Source of the DNA: Dastarcus helophoroides
Taxonomy: Eukaryota; Arthropoda; Insecta; Coleoptera; Bothrideridae
NCBI GenBank assembly: GCA_028583605.1
Contig: CM053327.1
Location: forward strand, 38,690,626 to 38,754,625
DNA length: 64,000 bases
Reading direction: 5' to 3'
Position 1 is the stretch's first letter; every line of letters begins with the position of its first letter. The position numbers were made by a program, and so were the translations under genes. A model generated the notes under the pieces. The model saw only the letters and a list, made by a program, of their open reading frames with translations. It ran no database searches and was not told the DNA's origin. Of this stretch, positions 45,331 through 59,062 are shown piece after piece.

Positions 45331-47576
45331 AAAGAATTCCACGAAGTAAATTATGGAAATGTTAATTATTTTGTGCTGTTGTTACGTCATTGACAAACGT
45401 GGACATGCTAACGGTAAATTTTTTATTCGGTAGACCGAAGAGTCCACTGAAAGACCAACACCGGTGAGAAACGACGCCTATTTAACTGATTTATTGATGA
45501 CCTCAAATCGGGCAAATCGTCGCTGCATGTGTAGGATTTGTTGTTGGTAAACGTCCATTACGTGCCCGGGGTTTTCAAAATTTTAGCCCACTTGCGACGA
45601 CCGCAGTAAATATTAAGTTAACGCCCAGCGATCCGCTTATTCGTCTTCGTCGAGGGTTCGCCTCTGAAAGTTTCAAAGAAGCAAATTAAGATTTCTCGTG
45701 CTACTAATTGTGATTAAACGTGTGTCGACGAAGCGACGTGAGCGACGTTAGCGACGTTTTACCTTAGGAAGTATTTTCTGATAACCTCTAGATGGATACC
45801 GTAGCTCAATTTTGCCCTATGCGTCGCAAGAAGCCATAAATCTTTTCGCGTAAATATATAAGAAACACAGATGTACTTTATATGTGTCAAACGAATATCA
45901 AGAAAAACGCTAAGAGTTCTCGGCTTTCTGGAAGTTTACATGTTTAGTGTATATTTTATGATAAATTTATGGACATCCAAGTCGGGAGAATGTGGCGTTG
46001 GGAAGACGTGGTGAATTGATGTTGACTTCGACCGAAAGAGGGCTTTCGTTTGTCACACTGTTCTCCTTGATTTTTTGCGACGACGTGCCACAACTATCAA
46101 CAAAGTAAACAGCTTTACGATTCTTACAATTTAACCAGTTTTATGTAATTATCACTCAACGGGAAACGTTTCTACAAGTGTTTGTCTCTAAACAACTCCT
46201 TTTCTGAAATATGTCTTGATATTATACGTAACTTTTTAAGAATCTGGCCGTGTGGTCTCGCTTTAGAAGCTTTTTTTGTGCAATTCGGCAATGATTTTTA
46301 AAGCAGCTGTAGCCCTAATTACCCTAGACAGAGTCTATAAGAAAGAGCAATAGGATTTGAAGAGTTCAATAAAAGAGCTCATTGTCAGGATCAAAGAAAA
46401 TGTATGAGTAATAGTTAATTGGAATCTTGAGCAACATTGCATTCGATCCAAATATATCAAAAAAATCATTTAACTGGCATTTGTTAAGTATAACATACCT
46501 AAACATATGTCATGCCGAGGGTGCTTGTATTTAATATGTATGCATGCAATATGCAACCGATATAGTTACCTCAGACTTTTGTTACTTTAATTACATCATA
46601 ATAATCTGGTTGCAATCCTCAGCAGGAGTTGCTTCAATTAGGATCAACAAAAACGTAATATTTAGTCGAAAGTCAGTTGCGAGTTACTCAATGGAATTTA
46701 CATCTCTTGAGTACCTATGTGGCAGCTATAAGGAAATGTTTAAAACGATTGTACTATATTGATGAGGCCGAGAAATGTCAAAATGGGTTCACGGTTGTTA
46801 GTAATAAATATCATCGGTAGCACATCGACTGTCATTACAGAACATGACAAACAAGTACAGTCAATACAATATTTGTTATGTGGATTGTATTTATAAAGAA
46901 TCTAAGATACCATGTCACGTCAAAGCTGCTTGTAATTAAGGAATGTCATTATGCAACCCATAATACTAAAAGAGACGTTTGTGATTTTAGTTACACCGTA
47001 TATAACCTGGTTATTGTAGGTACTTGGGACCCTTGTTGGATAATTCTTTATGAGAATACCTTTCAGTAAATTGTTATCAAAACACAAAAGAATAGATGAA
47101 CAATAGATACTTAGTGTAGGGTGGCCTAGAATCAGCTCTAACTATCTACTCAAAGACATGATTGGATGATTGAAACGAGAACACTTTTCAGCAACTTGAC
47201 GATTTGATAAAATTTAAACAGAATTCTAAAATGAATCGTCACTGAACTTTTCTTTATTTCACATTTTCCTTAATCTTGTCAAACTATGATAACGAATAAT
47301 AAACAAAGTGACTCAACGAGAACTCATCTCTAAGATAAGGAGAGACAAAGTTTAAAATTCGTCAAAATAAAGAAGTTGAAAGAGCTAAAACTAGATTTTT
47401 AGGCTATAAGCTCTGCATTTTTCGTTGTGTTAAAAAAAAATTAAAAAAATAGTGGCATCGACATTGACCATGGCAATAGAACGGGAAACAACATGTCTTA
47501 CGTTTTTTAAAAAGTACTTTTAGCCTTGTCATGCTTTAGATTGTCCAAATATAAAAACCATTTGTATCTTGGATCG
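45331..47576. other. Unassigned non-coding sequence
   Basis: No gene recognised. 45.4-46.1 kb is GC-richer and complex. Open frames at 46544-46762 and 46878-47069 have no known domain. Confidence 0.35.
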
Positions 47577-50500
47577 AAGGTGCAATAAAGTTGGACTTGA
47601 TAAACAGGGAAATGGGGAAATTACTTTAAACTTCGTCACGCCTTATATATTTAAATTTGCCCCAATTTTACGACGTCTGGGCAAAAAGGTGGTTTTAATA
47701 ACTTTAATATTTGACTGATCTCGATTCAGTTTAATAAAATACCTAAAATGAAATATTGACAATTAAAAGAAATAATATTTTAAAAAAGATATCCTTAGAA
47801 AAAATCATCTCAGAGCTATTTAAATTTCATCAACGTCCCTTTATCAAAAAAATACTGCCACTTACTTGTTAGACGTAATAAACAAAGGGACAAGAGCAGG
47901 TCATAAAGAGGAATCATCATAGTAACGAAAGGGGGGGGGGCTTCAGGACCTATTTATATTTTCCCAAACAGTATTTTAGCATAATTAAATTTGAACAGAA
48001 AATTGACGTATGTATTAAGAAAAACTCAGGTGAAAATGAAATAATAGACGCTGTAGTTTGCTACAATTCAAATTAAAAAAAAATATATAACACATCAAAT
48101 ACAACTGTTTCTGCTTTTGAAATAGCTCCAACTTATTCATATTTTCCCAAACAGTATTTTAGCATGATTGAATTTGAACAAAAAATTGACGTATATATTA
48201 GGGAAAACTCAGGTGGGAATGAAGTAATAGACGCAGTGAGCTACAATTCAGATTTAAAAAAATATATAACAGATCTAATATAACTGTTGCTGTTTTTGAG
48301 ATAGCTCAAACTTATCCATATTTTCCCAAACAGTATTTTAGCATGATTAAATTTAAACAAAAAATTGACGTATATATTAAGGAAAACTCAGGTGGGAATG
48401 AAGTAATAGACGCAGTGAGCTACAATTCAGATTAAAAAAAAATATATAACAGATGCAATATAACTGTTGCTGTTTTTGAGATAGCTCAAACTTATCCATA
48501 TTTTCCCAAACAGTATTTTAGCATGATTGAATTTAAACAAAAAATTGACATATATATTAAGGAAAACTCAGGTGGGAATGAAGTAATAGACGCAGTGAGC
48601 TACAATTCAGATTAAAAAAAATATATAACAGATTTAATATAACTGTTTCTGTTTTTGAGATAGCTCAAACTTATCCATATTTTCCCAAACAGTATTTCAG
48701 CATGATTGAATTTAAACAAAAAGTTGACGTAAGTATTAGGGAAAACTCGGGTGGGAATCAAATAATAGACGCTGTAGTGAGCTACAATTCAGATTAAAAA
48801 AAATATATAACAGATCGGACTTGATAAACAGAGAAATGGGGCAGGTGCGTTCTTTTCCTTAAAATTACTTTAAACTTCCTCACGCTTTATATATTTATAT
48901 TTGCCCCAATTTTACGACGTCTGGGCAAATACGTGGTTTTAATTAGTTCAATATTTGGCTGATCTCGATCCAATTTAATAAAATATCTAAAATGAAATTT
49001 TGATTATTAAAAAAAATAATATTTTGAAAAAGATATCTCTAGAAAAAATCATCTCAGAGCTATTCAAATTTCATCAACGTCCCTTTATCAAAAAATAGTG
49101 CCACTTACTTGTTAGACGTAATAAACAAAGGGACAATAGCAGGCCATAAAGAGGAATCATCATAGTCACGAAAGGGGGGGCCTTAAGGACCTATTTATAT
49201 TTTCCCAAACAGTATTTTAGCATAATTGAATTTAAATAAAACATTGACGTATGTATTAGGAAAAAGTCAGGTGAAGATGAAATAATAGACGCTGTAGTTA
49301 GCTACAATTCAAATTTAAAAAAATTATATAACAGATCAAATACAACTGTCTCTGCTTTTGAAATACCTCAAACTTATTCATATTTTCCCAAACAGTATTT
49401 TAGCATGATTGAATTTGAACAAAAAATTGACGTATATATTAAGGAAAACTCAGGTGAGAATGAAGTAATAGACGCAGTGAGCTACAATTCAGATTTTAAA
49501 AAATATATAACAGATCAAATACAACTGTTTCTGCTTTTGAAATAGCTCAAACTTATTCATATTTTCCCAAACAGTATTTTAGCATGATTGAATTTGAACA
49601 AAAAATTGACGTATATGTTAAGGAAAACTCAGGTGAGAATAAAGTAATAGACGCAGTGAGCTACAATTCAGATTTAAAAAAATATATAACAGATCAAATA
49701 CAACTGTTTCTGCTTTTGAAATAGCTCAAACTTATTCATATTTTCCCAAACAGTATTTTAGCATGATTGAATTTGAACAAAAAATTGACGTATATATTAA
49801 GGAAAACTCAGGTGGGAATGAAGTAATAGACGCAGTGAGCTACTATTCAGATTTAAAAAAATATATAACAGATTCAATATAACTGTTTCTGTTTTTGAGA
49901 TAGCTCAAACTTATCCATATTTTCCCAAACAGTATTTTAGCATGATTGAATTTAAACAAAAAGTTGACGTAAGTATTAGGGAAAACTCGGGTGGGAATCA
50001 AATAATAGACGCTGTAGTGAGCTGCAATTCAGATTGAAATCAGAATTCAGAATGAAGAAATATATAACAGATCGGACTTGATAAACGGAGAAATGGGGCA
50101 GGTGCGTTTTTTTCCTTAAAATTACTTTAAACTTCGTCACGCTTTATATATTTATATTTGCCCCAATTTTACGACGTCTGGGCAAAAACGTGGTTTTAAT
50201 TAGTTCAATATTTGGCTGATCTCGATCCAATTTAATAAAATATCTAAAATGAAATATTAATAATTAAAAAAAATAATATTTTGAAAAAGATATCTCTAGA
50301 AAAAATTATCTCAGAGCTATTCAAATTTCATCAACGTCCCTTTATCAAAAAATAGTGCCACTTACTTGTTAGACGTAATAAACAAAGGGACAATAGCAGG
50401 CCATAAACAGGAATCATCATAGTCACGAAACGGGACGCCTTAAGGACCTATTTATTTTTTCCCAAACAGTATCTTAGCATAATTGAATTTGAATAAAAAA

Positions 50501-51876
50501 TTGACGTATGTATTAAGGAAAAGTCAGGTGAAAATGAAATAATAGACGCTGTAGTTAGCTACAATTAAAATTTAAAAAAATTATATAACATATCAAATAC
50601 AACTGTTTCTGCTTTTGAAATAGCTCAGACTTATTCATATTTTCCCAAACAGTATTTTAGCATGATTGAATTTGAACAAAAAATTGACGTATATATTAAG
50701 GAAAACTCAGGTGGGAATGAAGTAATAGACGCAGTGAGCTACAATTCAGATTTAAAAAAATATATAACAGATGCAATATAACTGTTGCTGTTTTTGAGAT
50801 AGCTCAAACTTATCCATATTTTCCCAAACAGTATTTTAGCATGATTGAATTTAAACAAAAAATTGACGTATATATTAAGGAAAACTCAGGTGGGAATGAA
50901 GTAATAGACGCAGTGAGCTACAATTCAGATTTAAAAAAATATATAACAGATGCAATATAACTGTTTCTGTTTTTGAGATAGCTCAAACTTATCCATATTT
51001 TCCCAAACAGTATTTTAGCATGATTTAATTTAAACAAAAAATTGACGTATATATTAAGGAAAACTCAGGTGGGAATGAAGTAATAGACGCAGTGAGCTAC
51101 AATTCAGATTTAAAAAAAAATATAACAGATCCAATATAACTGTTGCTGTTTTTGAGAGAGCTCAAACTTATCCATATTTTCCCAAACAGTATTTTAGCAT
51201 GATTGAATTTAAACAAAAAATTGACTTATATATTAAGGAAAACTCAGGTGGGAATGAAGTAATAGACGCAGTGAGCTACAATTCAGATTTAAAGAAATAT
51301 ATAACAGATTCAATATAACTGTTTCTGTTTTTGAGATAGCTCAAACTTATCCATATTTTCCCAAACAGTATTTTAGCATGATTGAATTTAAACAAAAAGT
51401 TGACGTAAAACTCGGGTGGGAATCAAATAATAGACGCTTTAGTGAGCTGCAATTCAGATTGAAATCAGAATTCAGAATGAAAAAATATATAACAGATCGG
51501 ACTTGATAAACGGAGAAATGGGGCAGGTGCGCTCTTTTCCTTAAAATTACTTTAAACTTCGTCACGCTTTATATATTTATATTTGCCTCAATTTTACGAC
51601 GTCTGGGCAAAAACGTGGTTTTAATTAGTTCAATATTTGGCTGATCTCGATCCAATTTAATAAAATATCTAAAATGAAATATTGATAATTAAAAAAAATA
51701 ATATTTTGAAAAAGATATCTCTAGAAAAAATCATCTCAGAGCCATTCAAATTTCATCAACGTCCCTTTATCAAAAAATAGTACCACTTACTTGTTAGACG
51801 TAATAAACAAAGGGACAATAGCAGGCCATAAAGAGAAATCATCATAGTCACGAAAGGGGGGGCCTTAAGCGGCGAA
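47577..51876 (+). repeat. Higher-order satellite: ~385-bp spacer plus 5-6 monomers of ~180 bp
   Basis: The spacer (GGACTTGATAAACAG.. through TTTACGACGTCTGGGCAAA to AATCATCATAGTCACGAAA) starts near 47577, 48827, 50074 and 51503, at intervals of 1250, 1247 and 1429 bp. Between spacers lie 5, 5 and 6 monomers. The difference of 179-182 bp between intervals is one monomer. Monomers share TTTTCCCAAACAGTATTTTA and come in two types (CAAACTTATTCAT versus CAAACTTATCCAT). A G-run in the spacer varies in length (10 Gs near 47930, 7 near 49175). Confidence 0.95.
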
Positions 51877-52734
51877 ATTGTGTCGTCACTCAATTTGCAC
51901 ATTCATCGCCACTTCGGTGCACAATTCACCATATCGTCTGATCGCACACCCTCATCGCAAATTCGGATAATCGCCCGGCGTAAATTCAGAACATCGCCGC
52001 GTGAATCGAGACGTTCGGCATCGCGACGCATCGGTGACTGCGATACATTCGGAGAGGCGGATAGAGACGCCATGCGCCTCTTTCGGTCGGCCGACGCGCG
52101 TCAGCGTTAGGTGGAAGACATAGTTGACTCTGCTGCATCTCTTCACTTTCGCGATTGCACCAGCAGATGTGCGGGCCCTAATGAATTGGCGGTTAGTTTG
52201 GTGTGAGTTCGGGCTTTTGTCAGATATTTGATGAATTTTTTCTCGAAGACGAATTACGTGGGTGCAATGGGGATTTCTTCGAAGCAGACGCTATTCGTGA
52301 GGTCTTTTGGTCCATCTTTTTTGAGATCGTTTCAATAAAGGAGAAAGTACGCTGGTGTAATTAGAATTTCCTTCGACTTCAACTTGGAATTTTGTCAACT
52401 TTTTAAATTTGTTTTCTTCAAGAAGATAAGGGATTTCCAGTTTTAAGAACTCTCCTTTTCTAAGATTTTTTAGAAATTATTTTATTACAGGAGGATAAAC
52501 GTCGTTGTAGTAAGAATTCTTCTTCTAAGCATTTACGTGTTGATAACTATTTGGGTAAATTTGTTAAGCTTTCAAACATAATTGGTATTTTATAGTGCTA
52601 TATGTTAAAAAATACCTACGGTGCCGAACCCCTCACATGTAGCTACTTGCCATATCGCCAAATCCAAACATTAAAGTCTTGTTATTATAAAGATGCATCT
52701 AGTTTTTTATTGACCTTTTTATAGAAATGAATAG
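51877..52734. other. GC-rich patch and non-coding sequence next to the satellite
   Basis: 51880-52150 is abruptly GC-rich, with many CG dinucleotides and TCG motifs, unlike the flanks. Open frames on both strands (51880-52110 plus, 51952-52146 minus) are likely products of this composition. No domain recognised. Confidence 0.4.
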
Positions 52735-52930
52735 TTAAGTTAAATTTTCAAAAAAGTCACAGTTTTCAAAAAGTCAAATTTTTCAAAACACGTCAAAACA
52801 AAAATTGAAATAGTCAACATTTTGAGAACACGACGAAATTAAAAAAAAAGTGAACAGTTCTAAACACATCGAAATTTTTAAAAAGTCGAAATCAAGGAAA
52901 AAAAGTCGAAACTCTGAACAATTTCAACAT
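52735..52930. repeat. Short-period A-rich repeats
   Basis: Irregular AAAAAGTC(A/G)AAATTTT motifs, the same texture as 23600-24110 and the T-rich zones of the palindrome arms. Confidence 0.6.
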
Positions 52931-53929
52931 TTCATGGATATGATTTTCAAAACGATTACAATTTGGTGCAATGCTTCCACCGCAAACAACGTTAATGTAA
53001 TTTGATCGCGTTTATAGCTTCTCGAACGAGTTAAGTCCATTACGTCAATTCGAACCTACGAATTTAGTTCGAACGTGCGATACCCAGTATGGCTTATCGA
53101 GATATCAACGCTGCCGCCCCCCAGTAGAGAAAATCAATCAAATGACGGCCGCTTCGGGACGCAAAACTGGATGAATATGGATTATTCGGGATCATCGCCG
53201 ACAATGGATCACTTCCTAGACATTTCGAAGCGTCACGGGACCTCATTTAATCGCGACCGACGTTTCGTACAGACTGCATTTACGTCCGGCGTTTTGCAAT
53301 GACTTTATGCCCTCAGGAAATGCATCATCGGGTTAGATGGGGAGCGTGCCCGTTTTGTCAATTTCGAGCATGGGGTTCGAGAGTTGTGGATGAATTGAAG
53401 AAGACGTATTGCGACATTTTTTTTGTGTGTTCGGGAGGGCGAGTGCGACGTGGCGGCAAACGAAGTAAGTGGGGAAGGTTGCCAGCTTAATAAAATCCGG
53501 CCGGTTAACGGGGAAATGAGAGAAATTCGTTCGTTTACGTAAGAGCTTGTCAGGAATAGTTTTCTCTCCGGTTGCAGCTCGAGTCCTTAATTTGGGCATC
53601 TAATAAGTTGAGCGTTTTATGAATTTTATTAAACTTGAGCGAGGAGATTACCAGCTCAAGTATTTTGTAAAAGCAACGATGTTTATTTTGGATTTAAAAT
53701 CATAACAATTCGCCAATTTTACTAACATCTAAAAGGGAGTTAATTAATAATTCAGCTGAAGATAAAACATTCATTTAAGGATCAATGTAAATCTGAAGTA
53801 CAACTTCGTAATAAGCAAAGGGGATGTGAATTAGAAACAGGTGATAAACCTAAAAGAATACTCGTAAGACTACTGCAGAAGTGTATTTCACCCCTCGCTT
53901 TGCTTTGAGGCGTTGGCCAAGAAGTCACA
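52931..53929. other. Unassigned non-coding sequence
   Basis: GC-richer around 53030-53600. Open frames at 53075-53302, 53299-53490 and 53333-53599 overlap and lack known domains. Confidence 0.35.
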
Positions 53930-55600
53930 TTAGAAATTCTTTAGTTCACGAGTAAATAAGGGTAATCGAACAAAATTTTAAATCGGATTTTTAAAGAAGC
54001 TTATAAAGAAATTTATAAAATTTTTATAGTTCACGAGTAAGTAAGGGTGGTTGAACGACATTTTAGAATTGACTTTCTAAATAATCGTAAAACGGTACGT
54101 TTTTAAATATGATATTTTACAGAAGTTCTATAGGAATTTCCATGATTCATGGGTTAATAAGGGTGGTGGAATGAAATTTCAGAACAGACTTTCTAAAGAG
54201 GGCTAAAATCGTACTTCTTTTTATATATTTTACAGGATATTACAGCAAATTTTTTAAGTACAAAATCAGAGACTGAATTATTTCGAAGCTAAGAAAAATT
54301 CTTCCAAGTGCCACTACCAATTATCGAAAAATTTCTATACTGTAGGTGGCCGGCTAGCATTGGCGAAGAAAGAGAGCGAAAAATTCATATATTTCTCGGG
54401 TGGGAATTGTAGACCCCTTTCCAGCTTCTTGCCCGGGATTCTAATAAGTAGGGTAAATTGTAAAAAATCTCAAGTTCGAATGTATATTACTAAAAATTGT
54501 TCTAAGCCAGAATCTCGTAAGATGACAAATGTTCGTTAACTCTTAAGTGCCCGACGGTGGTACTTTTAAGTACCATTCAGTCCTTATCTGATTCCTATGC
54601 ATGCATTTCTTTTTTTTAACAATTTGACTTGTTGAAACATAACAGTACCTAACACATAAGGTCCTTCTGTGCTCCAATGAGTAAAATTGTCAAAAATAAT
54701 ACAAACCAAGAACTTAAATAAAAACCGACGGTACTTATAACTGGTGCTGGGCATTAAAGAGTTAATGTGCAACAATACGGCGACTGCAAAGTAGAACTAA
54801 AAGAGATGACATTTGATTTCAAAGCGCGCCCAGTACTTGTCCAAAATAGCATAAAATCACTAAAACAAAATTTAACAGAAGTTGGACTATTCACTTCCAG
54901 ACTGTAACAAAAAGTTCCATAAAAGATTACCTACTTCATGAGTCAGTAAGGGTGATTGAACGATACTTTAGAAAGACTTTATATAGAGGGCTAAGATTTG
55001 TACTTTTATTTATTTATTTATTTACCAGGAAAATACAGAAAATACTCTGTCTACAGAGGTACACAATGTTACCTGTACGTAGTCCTGGTTTCCCTTAATC
55101 TAAATATGATAACGAAGGCTTCCACGGCCAGAGTCAGTACAGGATATACTTCTTCTGGGATTGGACCGTGTCAAATGACAACTAAAAGTGTTCTAGTTGT
55201 TCTTTGACACGGTCCAATCCCGGAAGAAGTAGTATCCCTTAATCTAAACTTACTAAATCTAAAACTTATATATTACTTAATTTGAATTAATATAATTTGC
55301 CAAAATTAATGTCATCCCCTTTTCTATACATTTATAAACTTACTAAAACAAACAATAAATATTTGTAAAAAAAAATTAACAAAATAACATTTTAAATACA
55401 AAATTAAATAATATCCCTAGACTAGACTAAACCTAGTACTTGTTTAATATAATATTTTACAGGAGTGCCATAACAATTTCATAGTTCACGAGCACCTAAG
55501 GGTGGTTGAACGATATTTTAGAACAGGCTTTTGAGGTAAAACTCTTTAAATATTTTACAGAGTTCTATAAGAAATTCCATTGTTTACGTGTAAAAGGGAG
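53930..55600 (-). repeat. Dispersed minus-strand copies of the ~535-bp satellite family
   Basis: TTCACGAGTAAATAAGGGT(A/G) followed by a GAACGA(A/C)ATTTTA motif recurs near 53943, 54032, 54148 (variant), 54937 and 55486 (variant). This is the complement of the TTCGTTCGATCACCCTTAT..TGAACTAT motif of the 3-5.6 kb satellite. Units are strongly diverged and interrupted, including by the hairpin at 55148. Confidence 0.7.
55103..55230. repeat. 37-bp-arm hairpin joined to an R1/I-like 3' fragment
   Basis: 55148-55184 and 55194-55230 are inverted copies (ACTTCTTC..GGACCGTGTCAAA) with about three mismatches and a 9-nt loop. The left side continues (55106-55150) into sequence matching the 3' untranslated region at 37896-37945 (GTACTGACTCTGGCC). 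Confidence 0.85.
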
Positions 55601-57055
55601 AAATATTCCTTGGTGATATGTCTAATCGTTCTTTTTCCACAATTTCGTCACCTTTAGTGTAAACATCAAATATTTCCACATGACTCAAGTTCATACTAAG
55701 CTTCCCGGTTGGTGCGGGGTATGCTTAACCGCCCTTTTTACCCGTATCGTCCCTCGCTTCGATGTGAGCTACATTTTCGCGTCACTTCCAATTCCGGACG
55801 AAGCTAAAGTGATTTCGTCTTTATAAGGTAGCATGTGGTATTATAACATAACCAGCATAATGTCATTACTTGTAACAAAAGACAATATGGGTGGCGCATC
55901 ATCCGATATCTTCGAGCTTGACCCACTTTCTCAGACGCTTGCTATCGGCGTTTTTGTTTTTTTGGCACTATTAGATACATTAACTTTTATCTAACCGCAA
56001 AGTTCATAAAATATATAGCACCTTGGCCGGGCTATCTCTATACGGTTAATCTAGATGGTTTTCGTACGTAATTATAGTCATAAAACTGCTGTTTCTTTTC
56101 AGTGGACTATAAAAAATTGTTATCACTTTGTCTGCCCATCTTGAGCATTTGTGTGGGGGCCCTAGAAATACAAGAAAATGTACTCAGAAATATCCCTTTA
56201 GTATCTTCCGCTAGCAGTTAATACGAAATTATGAATACGCAATTAAAATATAATGATAGACAAAACGCTTAAAATTACAGCATTATTAAGAAGCATTGTT
56301 TTAAAATCTTTAGATTATTGGTAATATGTTTATGAGCAGTCTGGGATCTGGACCTCCACCAACCGGCGTCGTAATTTTGCTAACAATCGTATAGCTGCTC
56401 ATATGTCCCTAAGAAGTAAAATAGTTGTAAATATAAACCCCTCAAAATCGTTAAACTAGGTAAAATTCATCTAAAAGAATCCGCGACTATAAATTGCAAA
56501 TAAATAGACCAATTGCGGTGTGTATTAAGAAAGATCGTGAGATGGCTCGTTACGTTTCGATCGCTTTTCGAGTCGAAACAACGAGTGGGAAACAAAAAGG
56601 CTTTTAACATCGAAGCCGGCACGATTCATTTTCTCAAAACGGGAAGGAATTGATAAACCGGAATTCTCATCGCTGTTTACGAGAAGCGAGCAAAATGATT
56701 GTACGAGATGTATCCATTTAGTTCCATTAAGTCGGGTCCATTGTCCGCCCAACTTTCGGCCCCCCCCGGCAATAAATCATCAAGGTACTTTTGTAGATGA
56801 ACAAAGTAATGACAATTCGGCTGAGTGTTTTCGAAACGAACTTTTAGCGCCATACGTTGAGTGCTTCGGGCGATAACAGTAAATTCCCAGCAATGACAAC
56901 TTTTCGAATATGTTTCTTAATGCGGGATCCGTATCGGTGAATGGGTCAGGAGGGAGAATGTTGCGTCGAGCAACAAGTGTCAAATATCTGAACCAATTTT
57001 TTTGGTTATTGAGGTTGTATCATTACGAGCTTTAACTGAGAAAATAAAATTATTT
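55601..57055. other. Unassigned non-coding sequence
   Basis: No gene recognised. 55.7-56.0 and 56.5-57.0 kb are GC-richer. Minus-strand open frames at 56525-56752 and 56780-56983 have no known domain. Confidence 0.35.
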
Positions 57056-58818
57056 GTTTCTATTTTTGAGATAGTCCAGACGTATTCATATTTTCCTAAA
57101 CACTATTTTAGCAAGATTGAATTCGAATAAAAAATTGACGTATCTATATTTTCTTTACTTAAAAGGTATAGTTAATCTACTTTTCCTTAAAATAGGTTCA
57201 CACGACATCAGAACTAAATCAACGTTAGTAATTAAATTATCAAGCAAACCTTTTTGGTGCATGTGATAAGGAGATTTTTAACTCAACCAATGAAAATAGT
57301 TTATTAAAATATTTCGCTTTGCTTAAGGGAGTGGCTTAACTCTCGTGTAAACAGAGTATAGAAAAACTTTGGTGTAAATAAAATAAGAGACGTTATAGTG
57401 AGCCTTAACTCCCATAGAAAAATAAATAATCAATATAAGAAACCAAATCTTACTGTTTCTATTTTTAAAAGTAGTTTGAGCTTATTCATATTTTCCCAAG
57501 CAGTAATTTAGCATAATTCAATTTTTTTTAAAATTGACGTATCTAGAAAAACTTCAGGTGAAAATGGAATAATAGAGGTTTTGGTGAACTGCACCTTACG
57601 TAGAAATAGGAATAATTTATAAAATACATCAAATCTTACGGTTTCTGTTTTTGAGATAGTTCAGACCTATTCATATTTTCCCAAACAGCATTTTAGCTAA
57701 ATTGAATTTGAACAAAAAATTGACTTATGTATTAAAGAAAACTCAAGTGGCAATAAAATAATGGACGCTATAGTGAGCTACAATTCAGATTAATAAAATT
57801 TATATACCAGATCAAATATAAATGTTTCCACTTTTGAGATAGCTCAGACTTATTCGTATTTTCCCAAACAGTATTTTCGCTTAATTGAATTTGAACAAAA
57901 AATTGACTTATGTATTAAAGAAAACTCAAGTGGCAATAAAATAATGGACGCTGTAGTGAGCTACAATTCAGATTAATAAAATTTATATACCAGATCAAAT
58001 ATAAATGTTTCCACTTTTGAGATAGCTCAGACTTATTCGTATTTTCCCAAACAGTATTTTCGCTTAATTGAATTTGATCAAAAAATTGACCTATGTATTA
58101 AAGAAAACTCAAGTGGCAATAAAATAATGGACGCTGTAGTGAGCTACAATTCAGATTAATAAAATTTATATACCAGATCAAATATAAATGTTTCCACTTT
58201 TGAGATAGCTCAGACTTATTCATATTTTCCCAAACAGTATTTTCGCTTAATTGAATTTGAACAAAAAATTGACTTATGTATTAAAGAAAACTCAAGTGGC
58301 AATGAAATAATGGATGCTGTAGTGAGCCACAATTCAGATTTAAAAAATTTCTATACCAGATCAAAGATAAATGTTTCCACTTTTGAGATAGCTCAGACTT
58401 ATTCGTATTTTCCCAAACAGTATTTTCGCTTAATTGAATTTGAACAAAAAATTGACGTATGTACCAAGGAAAACTCAGCTGGGATGAAAAAATAGACGCT
58501 ATAGTAAGCTACAATTCAGATTGAAAAAAATTATATAACAGATCGAATATAACTGTTTTCACTTTTGAGATAGCTCAAACTTATTCATATTTTCAGTATT
58601 TAAGCATGATGAATTTGAACAAAAAATTGACTTATTTATTAAGAAAATCCCAGGTGGGAATGAAATAATAGACGCTGTAGTGAGCTACAGTTCAGATTGA
58701 AGAAAATTATATAACGGATCAAATATGAATGTTTCCACTTTTGAGATAGCTCAGACTTATTCATATTTTTTCAAACAGTATTTTAGCATCATCGAATTTG
58801 AACAACAAATTGGCGTAT
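57056..58818 (+). repeat. Second block of the ~180-bp satellite, here mostly 183-bp units
   Basis: AGCTCAGAC recurs near 57841, 58024, 58207 and 58390, exactly 183 bp apart; more diverged units lie at 57056-57660 and 58500-58818. Compared with the 180-bp monomers at 48-51 kb these units have one extra codon (GTAGTGAGC versus GTGAGC). One unit is fully open from 58310 to 58495 (61 codons, containing FEIAQTYSYFPKQYF). The block is cut by the P-like element at 58819-58826. Confidence 0.93.
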
Positions 58819-59062
58819 GTACTAAGCACGATATAATATAAGACTGGTAATTTAACCCGCTATATCTCACTGTTGCGATAAGTGGCACTAAAACCGGAGA
58901 CGACTGAAAAGAGAACACGATATGAAGGATAAACAATAAAGGGCTGCCTTGAGTAGATTAAGCAATGCTTTCATATGCAAATATTGATACTTAATGCAAT
59001 TGTTTCGCAATTGTTCGGTTTTATATTTATTTTTCAATTACAAATTGGGCAAGACTTGCGTT

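Noticed and set aside
47577..51876. CRISPR-like array
   Set aside because: Units are ~180 bp with no short direct repeat plus variable spacer pattern, the genome is clearly eukaryotic, and there are no cas genes.
51880..52146. Overlapping open frames on both strands
   Set aside because: CpG-rich sequence with few AT-rich stop codons yields open frames on both strands. Neither shows a domain.
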